Source: Alphaproteobacteria bacterium (GTDB taxonomy: Bacteria > Pseudomonadota > Alphaproteobacteria > Micavibrionales > Micavibrionaceae). From it: 8,759 bases of DNA. The notes under the pieces are model-generated. The model did no database searches. It had not been told where the DNA came from and worked only from the letters and a program-made list of their open reading frames with translations. Shown one piece after another: positions 1 to 6,336 of the stretch. The first letter of the stretch is position 1. Each line of letters starts with the position of its first letter. A program made the translations under genes and the position numbers. Location of the stretch: the NCBI GenBank assembly GCA_016763095.1, contig JAESUK010000075.1, forward strand, positions 1 to 8,759, in the 5' to 3' direction.

Positions 1-458
1 ATATCAGTATTATGCATAAATGAGGCTTCATCAAACACAGGAGGCTCTATAACCTTGCCTTGCGCATATAAAACGTCTCTGTCTTTTACCTCTGCACCAC
101 TTGCTTGTTTAACATCATATGTAGTAACCGTTATTTCTTCTGCAACAGGCGCATCCACAATAGCATTTTCGTTCGCCGTGCTTGCCTGCATACCGTCTAT
201 AGCATCCGCACCCTCACCGTCCTCAAGAAGAACAGCAATAGGAGAATTTACAGGAACATTCTCTGTCCCTGCGGCAACAACAATCTTACCAAGAATGCCT
301 TCATCAACGGCTTCAACTTCCATCGTGGCCTTATCGGTTTCAATCTCTGCAAGAACATCTCCTGCTTCAACCTTATCACCCTCAGATTTCAACCATTTTG
401 CAAGCGTACCCTCAGTCATTGTAGGGCTTAAAGCTGGCATTAAAACTTCAATAGGCAT
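1..458 (-). CDS. pdhB: Pyruvate dehydrogenase E1 beta subunit with N-terminal lipoyl domain (5' part; 3' end outside window)
   Basis: The 152 complete codons visible begin with MPIEVLMPALSPTMTEG and form a biotinyl/lipoyl domain over about residues 1-80. The lipoyl lysine is K43 in the ETDKATMEVEAVDEG motif. An acidic, Ala/Val-rich linker follows to the window edge, and the catalytic part is not reached. The start is an ATG with an AAGGAT ribosome site (467-472) about 8 nt upstream, 24 nt after the pdhA stop. In Alphaproteobacteria the gene directly after pdhA is usually an E1-beta that carries its own lipoyl domain; with PdhA it decarboxylates pyruvate and passes acetyl to the E2 core. The same N-terminus could belong to the E2 gene (pdhC). 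No E2 subunit-binding domain is seen up to residue 152, but no E1-beta core is seen either, and the linker is rather long. The pdhB call therefore rests mainly on gene order; the lipoyl domain itself is certain. Confidence 0.75.
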   Translation of the reverse strand, partial: MPIEVLMPALSPTMTEGTLAKWLKSEGDKVEAGDVLAEIETDKATMEVEAVDEGILGKIVVAAGTENVPVNSPIAVLLEDGEGADAIDGMQASTANENAIVDAPVAEEITVTTYDVKQASGAEVKDRDVLYAQGKVIEPPVFDEASFMHNTD

Positions 459-482
459 ATTCTATTATCCTTAATTTATAAC

Positions 483-1493
483 TTATGCGTTCTCTTCAAC
501 AGGCACACAAACATCTGTCCAAAGCTCAGAAATATCTGGCTCAGGAGCATCTTGCGCAAACTGCGCCGCTTCATTTACAATCGCTTTAATCTCTTTATCT
601 ATATCTTTTATCTCGGTTTCTTTGATTTTTAGATCATCAAGCATCAATCGTTTCATACGAGCAATAGGGTCTTTTTCATCTTTAAAGGTCGCAACTTCGT
701 CTTTCGTACGATACTTCGCAGGATCAGACATTGAATGTCCACGATAACGATATGTATTAATTTCTAAGATATATGGACCGTTACCTTCTCTCACAAAGCC
801 AAGGGCTTGTTCAGTTGCGGCCATGACCGCCTGAACATCCATTCCATCAACACGCTCTCCAGGGACGTTAAAACCCTCACCACGGCGATAAAACTCACCC
901 GCGGCATGACGCTTTGTGCTTGTCCCCATACTATATTGATTATTCTCGATGACATAGAGCACAGGAAGCTTCCACAGTGATGCCATATTATAACTCTCGG
1001 CAACCTGCCCTTGATCCGCGGCACCATCTCCCATATAGGCAATGCAAACACCGTTATCATTTCTATATTTATGCGCAAATCCCAAGCCAGTTCCCATAGA
1101 GACCTGAGCCCCAACAATACCGTGCCCTCCATAGAAGCCCTTGGCTTGACCAAACATGTGCATAGAGCCACCTTTACCGCGAGAACACCCCGCCGCGCGT
1201 CCCGTAAGCTCCGCCATCACTGATTTTGCATCAACACCATAAAGCAACACGTGCCCATGATTTCTGTATGCAGTAATAACTGTGTCTTGAGGTTGCTGAA
1301 CAGCCTTAATACCAGTGGCAACAGCTTCTTGTCCAATATAGAGATGGCAGAAACCGCCAATCAAACCCATACCATAAAGCTGACCTGCTTTTTCTTCAAA
1401 GCGACGGATCAATAACATCTCACGATATAATCGTTTTGCATCATCCTTACTCAATGTAATGTCGCTATTGGTAACTTTCTTTGCTTTCGCCAC
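483..1493 (-). CDS. pdhA: Pyruvate dehydrogenase E1 component, alpha subunit
   Basis: This is a 336-residue cytoplasmic protein, a normal length for bacterial E1-alpha of the alpha2beta2 type. It binds thiamine diphosphate and Mg2+ and, with the E1-beta subunit, decarboxylates pyruvate and acetylates the lipoyl group. The ThDP motif is visible: GDGAADQG begins at about residue 155 and ENNQYSMGT runs from about 183. The conserved loop YRYRGHSMSDPAKYR lies at about 248-262. Upstream, RRFEEKAGQLYGMGLIGGF and HGHVLLYG are typical of the family. The start is GTG at 1493, chosen because a full AAGGAGG ribosome site lies 5 nt upstream and the first in-frame ATG comes only at residue 26, inside the conserved REMLLIRRFEEK block. 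The gene follows the ftsB-like gene after 110 nt and precedes pdhB by 24 nt. Nothing in it looks damaged. Confidence 0.97.
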   Translation of the reverse strand: MAKAKKVTNSDITLSKDDAKRLYREMLLIRRFEEKAGQLYGMGLIGGFCHLYIGQEAVATGIKAVQQPQDTVITAYRNHGHVLLYGVDAKSVMAELTGRAAGCSRGKGGSMHMFGQAKGFYGGHGIVGAQVSMGTGLGFAHKYRNDNGVCIAYMGDGAADQGQVAESYNMASLWKLPVLYVIENNQYSMGTSTKRHAAGEFYRRGEGFNVPGERVDGMDVQAVMAATEQALGFVREGNGPYILEINTYRYRGHSMSDPAKYRTKDEVATFKDEKDPIARMKRLMLDDLKIKETEIKDIDKEIKAIVNEAAQFAQDAPEPDISELWTDVCVPVEENA

Positions 1494-1498
1494 ACAAA

Positions 1499-1505
1499 CC
1501 TCCTT
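1499..1505 (-). promoter_or_regulatory. Strong ribosome binding site that fixes the pdhA GTG start
   Basis: On the minus strand this reads AAGGAGG, a full Shine-Dalgarno match, 5 nt before the GTG at 1493-1491. It is the strongest ribosome site in the window and is what justifies a GTG rather than an internal ATG start. Confidence 0.85.
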
Positions 1506-1535
1506 AAAAAGATAATCGGCAAGTAATATTGGCTA

Positions 1536-1555
1536 CAACATTTTAAAAGATGTTG
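1536..1555. promoter_or_regulatory. Inverted repeat in the ftsB-pdhA gap
   Basis: CAACAT (1536-1541) and ATGTTG (1550-1555) flank an 8-nt AT-only-but-one centre, giving a 20-bp near-palindrome about 30 nt upstream of the pdhA ribosome site. GG/CC pairs outside it could extend the structure across a small bulge. There is no T-run after it on the minus strand, so it does not look like an intrinsic terminator. It could be a protein-binding operator or a leader hairpin for pdhA; the sequence does not decide which. The rest of this 110-bp gap shows no clear promoter. Confidence 0.3.
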
Positions 1556-1603
1556 CCAGAAGAAACTGCAATAAATATATGAAAATAATGGGGTAAAAAA
1601 TAA

Positions 1604-1912
1604 CTAACGCACTAAGACAATTGCATTTTCAGGAAGAACCCCCAACATGACCTGAATCCGCTCTTCAAGCAAATCCACATCAATAGAACCAGACCGCATG
1701 CCAACAACATTTTTTTCCAAAGCTTCGCGCTGAGACTTCAAATTCTCATACTCAAGTAGCGTCACTTCATAGTCATAGCTTAAATGGCGCATCTGCAAAT
1801 ACCCTCTTTCACCAAAAAGAAGGTGAAAAGAGAAGTACATACATAAACAACCACTAATAATAAAAGAGATTGGATATTTACGACGTCTAGGGGTGTTTAG
1901 GACTGAACTCAT
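1604..1912 (-). CDS. ftsB: Septum formation initiator family protein (FtsB/DivIC-like)
   Basis: This 102-residue protein has the classic small-divisome layout. A short basic cytoplasmic N-terminus (TPRRRKYP) is followed by one membrane segment at about residues 15-33 and the juxtamembrane motif GERGYLQMR. A predicted coiled coil spans about 45-72, and the C-terminal motif DVDLLEERIQVMLGVLPENAIVL resembles the family's LDERAR..LG consensus. FtsB-type proteins bridge FtsL and FtsQ in the inner membrane and activate septal wall synthesis. The position between eno and pdhA is where Alphaproteobacteria keep this gene. No good Shine-Dalgarno lies before the ATG at 1912, and two further ATGs lie 8 and 16 nt upstream in other frames. 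The protein is divergent, so the family call is firm and the specific symbol ftsB less so. Confidence 0.82.
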   Translation of the reverse strand: MSSVLNTPRRRKYPISFIISGCLCMYFSFHLLFGERGYLQMRHLSYDYEVTLLEYENLKSQREALEKNVVGMRSGSIDVDLLEERIQVMLGVLPENAIVLVR

Positions 1913-1913
1913 A

Positions 1914-2023
1914 GATTCATAGAATCATAAACGAATCACCACCGCAAGAACTTTTTTGTTTTAGAGTCAGTAATTTAGAGCGAACAAAGCAAGAATCGAA
2001 TCACTAAACAACTCAAATGATTC
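1914..2023. promoter_or_regulatory. Cluster of seven GANTC (CcrM-type) sites upstream of the ftsB-like gene
   Basis: GANTC occurs at 1914, 1922, 1933, 1964, 1993, 1998 and 2019 (first base of each), seven times in 110 bp of the eno-ftsB gap. One site per about 256 bp is expected by chance at even composition, and the other intergenic regions here have none that I found. GANTC is the target of the cell-cycle DNA methyltransferase CcrM, widespread in Alphaproteobacteria, where methylated promoters of division genes can be controlled together with GcrA. A weak minus-strand promoter can be drawn inside it (TTGTTC at 1987-1982, 18-bp spacer, TAAAAC at 1963-1958) next to the site at 1964. The count is read directly from the sequence; the regulatory role is inferred. 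No terminator hairpin for eno was found in 1913-2107. Confidence 0.55.
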
Positions 2024-2107
2024 AGTTTTTCAACAAACAGTAGAAACAGCTAAATTTTGAGTGTTTTAACAGCACCCCTTAAAGGCTCCCCAATAAAACC
2101 CATCAAT

Positions 2108-3385
2108 CTATTTTGGCAAATCACCAAACCCTGCATATTTTGCTGTTTCGCCAAGCTCTTCTTCTATGCGGATCAACTGATTATATTTCGCCGTACGGTC
2201 CGAACGAGAAAGTGATCCCGTCTTAATCTGCCCAGCATTTGTTGCAACCGCTAAATCAGCAATCGTTGCATCTTCAGTTTCTCCAGAACGATGAGAAATC
2301 ACAACACCAAAACCAGCTTTTTGCGCCTTATGAACCGTTTCAAGTGTCTCAGTAAGAGTTCCTATCTGGTTCACCTTAACCAACACAGCATTTGCTGACT
2401 TCTCTTCAATCCCGCGTGACAAACGTTTTGCGTTCGTTACAAAAAGATCATCCCCAACAAGCTGAACCTTATCACCAAGAGATGCCGTAAGGTTTTGCCA
2501 CCCCTCCCAATCATCTTCTCCCAGCCCATCTTCAATGGATTTAATAGGATAATCAGCAACCAAATTTTCGTAATATGAAATCATTTCATCGGAAGAAAGC
2601 TTAAGCCCCTCCCCCTTAAGATGATAAACACCATCTGAATAAAACTCCGCTGACGCACTATCCAATGCAAGCACAAAATCTTTGCCTGCTGTGTAGCCCG
2701 CAGCATCAATCGCCTTCATCACATAATCCAACGCCTCACGTGATGAATTAATATTGGGGGCAAAACCACCTTCATCTCCAACATTAGTGTTCAAACCCGC
2801 CTTGGAAAGCTGACCCTTCAATGCATGAAAGACCTCACTTCCCATACGCACAGCCTCAAGAATACTATTGGCAGAAACAGGCATAACCATAAACTCTTGA
2901 ATATCCACTGCGTTGTCTGCATGCTCCCCGCCATTTAAAATATTCATCATTGGCGTAGGAAGCACATGGGAATACGCCCCACCAATGTGTCTGAACAATG
3001 GGACATTAAAGTCCGCTGCCTGCGCACGCGCCACGGCCAAAGAAACACCCAAGATGGCATTTGCCCCAAGACGAGACTTATTTTCCGTGCCATCCAAGTC
3101 AATCATAATTTGATCAACAATCATTTGCGCCTCGGCATCATAGCCAAGAACAGCATCAGCAATCTCGCCATTCACATTATCAACAGCTTGATCAACACCC
3201 TTACCATTATACTTACTTTTATCACCGTCACGAAGCTCTACCGCCTCATGAACCCCCGTTGACGCACCAGATGGAACCGCTGCACGACCAATGACACCGC
3301 TATCAAGCGTTACATCGACCTCAACCGTTGGGTTTCCTCGGCTATCCAAGATTTGACGAGCATGTATATCAATAATTGCTGACAT
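2108..3385 (-). CDS. eno: Enolase (phosphopyruvate hydratase)
   Basis: Enolase converts 2-phosphoglycerate to phosphoenolpyruvate in glycolysis, in the cytoplasm, and is also a common degradosome partner. The 425-residue length is standard. The N-terminal ARQILDSRGNPTVEVDV and the mobile loop SGASTG (residues 39-44) are present. The catalytic acid is in GDEGG (E205) and the catalytic base in LVKVNQIG (K337). The Mg2+ ligands are D242, E285 (SIEDGLGEDDW) and D312 (VGDDLFVTN). The C-terminal signature IKTGSLSRSDRTAKYNQLIRIEEEL is intact. The ATG at 3385 has an AAAGGA ribosome site overlapping the kdsA stop region, and only 11 nt separate the two genes, so they are very probably translated from one message. 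The product can feed KdsA directly, since PEP is the KdsA substrate. Confidence 0.98.
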   Translation of the reverse strand: MSAIIDIHARQILDSRGNPTVEVDVTLDSGVIGRAAVPSGASTGVHEAVELRDGDKSKYNGKGVDQAVDNVNGEIADAVLGYDAEAQMIVDQIMIDLDGTENKSRLGANAILGVSLAVARAQAADFNVPLFRHIGGAYSHVLPTPMMNILNGGEHADNAVDIQEFMVMPVSANSILEAVRMGSEVFHALKGQLSKAGLNTNVGDEGGFAPNINSSREALDYVMKAIDAAGYTAGKDFVLALDSASAEFYSDGVYHLKGEGLKLSSDEMISYYENLVADYPIKSIEDGLGEDDWEGWQNLTASLGDKVQLVGDDLFVTNAKRLSRGIEEKSANAVLVKVNQIGTLTETLETVHKAQKAGFGVVISHRSGETEDATIADLAVATNAGQIKTGSLSRSDRTAKYNQLIRIEEELGETAKYAGFGDLPK

Positions 3386-3396
3386 TTTTTATTCCT

Positions 3397-4245
3397 TTAA
3401 CTGATTTGAACAAGCTCCATTGACTTCACAAGGTCGTCAACGGCTTTCGCTTGGATTAAAAACTCTTCTAACTTATCAAATGGGATCGCAGATGGACCAT
3501 CACATTTTGCTTTATCTGGGTCTTCATAGGCCTCTATAAATAAACCAGCCAAGCCAATCGCCATAACCGCACGCGTAAGATCAGGAACAAGTCCTCGACG
3601 TCCACCTGATGATTCGCTCCCTGGAAGGCGCATTTGCGACGCATGAACCGTGTCACAAATAATCGGCGTATTATTCGTCAATTCCTTCATTACACCAAAC
3701 GCCATCGGATCAACAACAAGGTTATCGTAACCAAGCGTAAAACCACGCTCACAAAGAATGATTTTATCATTGCCACATTCTCTAAACTTCTCGACCAAAT
3801 TTCCAACTTGGTACGGCGACATATACTGAGGTTTCTTCACATTAATAATAGCACCCGTGTTTGCCATCGCTTCAACCAAGTCAGTTTGACGCGCAAGAAA
3901 TGCTGGCATCTGGATAATATCGACAACATCCGCAACAGGTTGGCACTGATCAATGTCATGAACATCCGTAATAATAGAAACATCAAATTCAGATTTAACT
4001 TTTTGGAATATTTTAAGCCCTTCGTCCATTCCCACACCACGAAAACTATGGATGGATGATCTATTTGCCTTATCGAAACTCGCTTTGAACACAAAAGGAA
4101 TACCAAGCTTATCCGTAATGTTTTTGTAAACTTCAACGGCTTTGAGCGTAATAGCCTCATCCTCAAGAACATTCAAACCACCGAAAAGAACCATCGGTGC
4201 TGTGTTAGAAATATCAAAATCTTTTAACTTAATAGTTTGCGACAT
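3397..4245 (-). CDS. kdsA: 3-deoxy-8-phosphooctulonate synthase (KDO-8-phosphate synthase)
   Basis: KdsA condenses phosphoenolpyruvate with D-arabinose-5-phosphate to KDO-8-phosphate, the first committed step to the KDO sugar of lipopolysaccharide. The 282 residues match the family length. Visible family blocks are PMVLFGGLNVLEDE, FKASFDKANRSS, IITDVHD, DIIQMPAFLARQTDL, NVKKPQYMSP, ILCERGFTLGYDNLVVDP, DTVHASQ and KCDGPSAIP. Asparagine 25 occupies the place that is cysteine in metal-dependent members, so this is probably the metal-independent class (as in E. coli). The ATG start at 4245 has an AGAGGAG ribosome site 5 nt upstream; part of that site is the arm of a hairpin. It lies between pyrG (73-nt gap) and eno (11-nt gap). 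Its presence implies a Gram-negative cell with KDO-containing LPS. Confidence 0.97.
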   Translation of the reverse strand: MSQTIKLKDFDISNTAPMVLFGGLNVLEDEAITLKAVEVYKNITDKLGIPFVFKASFDKANRSSIHSFRGVGMDEGLKIFQKVKSEFDVSIITDVHDIDQCQPVADVVDIIQMPAFLARQTDLVEAMANTGAIINVKKPQYMSPYQVGNLVEKFRECGNDKIILCERGFTLGYDNLVVDPMAFGVMKELTNNTPIICDTVHASQMRLPGSESSGGRRGLVPDLTRAVMAIGLAGLFIEAYEDPDKAKCDGPSAIPFDKLEEFLIQAKAVDDLVKSMELVQIS

Positions 4246-4253
4246 AAAAACTC

Positions 4254-4281
4254 CTCTATATATCTGCCAAACAATATAGAG
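4254..4281 (-). promoter_or_regulatory. Leader hairpin overlapping the kdsA ribosome binding site
   Basis: On the minus strand CTCTATAT (4281-4274) pairs perfectly with ATATAGAG (4261-4254) across a 12-nt loop. The 3' arm runs into the kdsA Shine-Dalgarno AGAGGAG (4257-4251). A second upstream segment, CTCCT (minus strand, about 4303-4299), could also pair with AGGAG, giving two competing folds. A good -10 hexamer TATAAT sits at 4310-4305 (minus), but no convincing -35 accompanies it. The pairing is seen in the sequence. Control of kdsA translation is inference, and AT-rich stems of this size can arise by chance. Confidence 0.35.
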
Positions 4282-4318
4282 ACTACAAGGCGTTATTCAA
4301 GGAGATTATATACAAGAA

Positions 4319-5959
4319 CTAGACGAGTCGGCTCTGATCAATTGTTGCCTTAATAAACGACACAAACAAAGGATGCGGGTCAAATGGCTTAGATTTCAAC
4401 TCTGGATGATATTGAACAGCAACAAACCAAGGGTGGTCTTTACGCTCACATATCTCTGGCAATGCGCCATCAGGTGAAAGCCCCGTGAAGAACAATCCAG
4501 CTTCTTCCAAAGTGTCTTTATAATTGATATTGACCTCATAACGATGACGATGACGTTCCTGAATATCAGTACAGCCATATATCTCCGCAATCTTAGATCT
4601 TTTTTCCAACGTCGCAGGATAAGCCCCCAAACGCATCGTGCCACCAAGATTTTCAGTCTCAGTACGCGCCTCTTTTACATCGCCCTTCGTCCACTCAGTC
4701 ATAAGACCTATAAGGTGCGTACCTTCATTTTCAAACTCTGATGAAGTGGCATCAGGAATATTCGCTAAATGACGTGCCGCCTCTAAAACAGCCATTTGCA
4801 AGCCAAAGCAAATTCCAAAATATGGAATTTTACGTTCACGTGCAAATTTAACAGCCTTAATCTTACCTTCTGCGCCCCGTGTACCAAATGCACCTGGAAC
4901 AATAATACCGTTAACACCTTCAAGCTCATGAACGATGGCATCATCATCGCCTTCATCAAAGATAGAGGCTTCAATAAACTTAACTTTAACCTTAACGTTA
5001 TTGGCAATTCCACCATGCGTAAGCGCTTCATTCAAAGACTTATAGCTATCCGCAAGGTTAGTATATTTTCCAACAACACCAATTGTAACAACACTCTCTG
5101 GGTTGTGAATAGCATGGGAAATTTCTTCCCAAGTAGAAAGGTCAGGCTCCTCACTATGATCCAATTCAAAGTAATCAAGAACTTGTGTATCAAGCCCTTC
5201 TTTGTGATACGTCAAAGGAACATCATAAATAGATTGAGCATCTAATGCAGGGATAACCTTGTTCTCTTCAATATTACAGAACAGCGCAATCTTATTCAGC
5301 TCGTCTGGTGCAATCGGGCGGTCCGAACGACACAGCAACATGCGTGGACGAATACCAACACTCATCAATTCTTTCACAGAATGCTGCGTCGGCTTTGTTT
5401 TTAATTCACCCGCCGCTGGAATGTATGGAAGAAGTGTCACATGCAAAAACAACGCGCGAGCAGCACCAACTTCATTCCCAAATTGACGAATAGCCTCCAA
5501 GAAAGGAAGACTTTCAATATCTCCAACTGTCCCACCAATTTCACAAAGAACGAAATCAGCACTACCTTCTTTTTCAGCAATAAAATCTTTAATCTCATTT
5601 GTAATATGTGGAACAACTTGAACTGTTGCCCCTAAATATTCACCACGACGCTCTTTATTCAAAACATTCTGATAAATACGACCCGTTGTAATGTTGTCTT
5701 TTTGAGAGGCAGGTACACCTGTGAAGCGTTCATAATGCCCCAAATCAAGATCCGTTTCCGCACCATCGTCTGTGACAAAAACCTCACCATGTTGAAACGG
5801 GCTCATTGTACCCGGATCAATATTTAGATACGGATCAAGCTTACACAGTCTAACACTATAGCCTCGTGCTTGTAATAACGCACCAAGAGACGCGGACCCG
5901 AGACCTTTCCCTAATGAGGAAACAACGCCGCCCGTAATAAATATATATTTTGTTTTCAT
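4319..5959 (-). CDS. pyrG: CTP synthase (glutamine-hydrolysing)
   Basis: This 546-residue enzyme has the usual length and two domains. The N-terminal synthetase (about 1-270) has the P-loop-like GGVVSSLGKG with K18, DPYLNIDPGTMSPFQHGEVFV, the Mg2+ ligand region DLDLGHYERF (D72) and E140 before GGTVGDIES. The C-terminal class I glutamine amidotransferase domain (about 290-540) has PGAFGTRG, nucleophile C384 in FGICFGLQMA, and H518/E520 in VQYHPE. It makes CTP from UTP, ATP and glutamine, supplying nucleic acid synthesis, phospholipid synthesis and, relevant to neighbouring kdsA, CMP-KDO formation. The start ATG lies 2 nt after the secG stop and its GGAG ribosome site is inside the last secG codons, so translation is likely coupled to secG. 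All catalytic residues are present. Confidence 0.98.
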   Translation of the reverse strand: MKTKYIFITGGVVSSLGKGLGSASLGALLQARGYSVRLCKLDPYLNIDPGTMSPFQHGEVFVTDDGAETDLDLGHYERFTGVPASQKDNITTGRIYQNVLNKERRGEYLGATVQVVPHITNEIKDFIAEKEGSADFVLCEIGGTVGDIESLPFLEAIRQFGNEVGAARALFLHVTLLPYIPAAGELKTKPTQHSVKELMSVGIRPRMLLCRSDRPIAPDELNKIALFCNIEENKVIPALDAQSIYDVPLTYHKEGLDTQVLDYFELDHSEEPDLSTWEEISHAIHNPESVVTIGVVGKYTNLADSYKSLNEALTHGGIANNVKVKVKFIEASIFDEGDDDAIVHELEGVNGIIVPGAFGTRGAEGKIKAVKFARERKIPYFGICFGLQMAVLEAARHLANIPDATSSEFENEGTHLIGLMTEWTKGDVKEARTETENLGGTMRLGAYPATLEKRSKIAEIYGCTDIQERHRHRYEVNINYKDTLEEAGLFFTGLSPDGALPEICERKDHPWFVAVQYHPELKSKPFDPHPLFVSFIKATIDQSRLV

Positions 5960-5961
5960 TT

Positions 5962-6294
5962 TTACTCCACTATAGGGACAACAGGTTCAACGCCCAACAC
6001 ATCATCGATTGGAATCACAGGAGCTTCAACAGCCACTTTATCTATCACTGAATCTGCAGATGTATGGACCTTCGCCAAGTATGCCAAAGAAAGACTAGTA
6101 ACAAAAAATATTGTTGCAAGAATAGCTGTTGTACGAGTCATGATATTAGCTGTCGTATGCGCACCCGCAAGAGCACCCATGCCACCAGAACCTCCACCGA
6201 TACCAAGTCCGCCACCTTCTGAACGTTGTAGCAAGATCAAACCAATCAATGCCAAAGTTACAATCAGATGTGTTACGAGTAAAACAGCTTCCAT
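5962..6294 (-). CDS. secG: Preprotein translocase subunit SecG
   Basis: This is a 110-residue inner-membrane protein of the SecYEG export channel. Two membrane segments are clear, about residues 3-22 and 55-75. They are separated by the family's glycine-rich cytoplasmic loop, which starts with LLQRSEGGGLGIGGG and continues to TRTTAILATIFFVTS. The C-terminal tail after residue 78 is acidic and proline/valine-rich, as in many alphaproteobacterial SecG proteins. The ribosome site before the ATG at 6294 is weak (only an A/G-rich stretch), so expression may depend on the upstream tpiA message; the tpiA-secG gap is 42 nt. The secG stop is 2 nt from pyrG. The tpiA-secG-pyrG order is common in Alphaproteobacteria. 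Confidence 0.95.
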   Translation of the reverse strand: MEAVLLVTHLIVTLALIGLILLQRSEGGGLGIGGGSGGMGALAGAHTTANIMTRTTAILATIFFVTSLSLAYLAKVHTSADSVIDKVAVEAPVIPIDDVLGVEPVVPIVE

Positions 6295-6336
6295 TTTCTT
6301 ATCTTTCTTTTATTACCTGAGTTTTTATTGCTCAAC

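Noticed and set aside
55..474. Plus-strand open frames opposite pdhB.
   Set aside because: They are antisense shadows of the lipoyl-domain gene, with low-complexity Ser/Thr/Ala-rich translations and no family resemblance.
2031..2107. Possible intrinsic terminator after eno.
   Set aside because: Only a very short CCTTTAAGG palindrome was found, with no stable stem followed by a T-run.
4796..5245. Plus-strand 149-codon frame inside pyrG.
   Set aside because: It is antisense to a fully intact CTP synthase, without ribosome site or recognisable motif.
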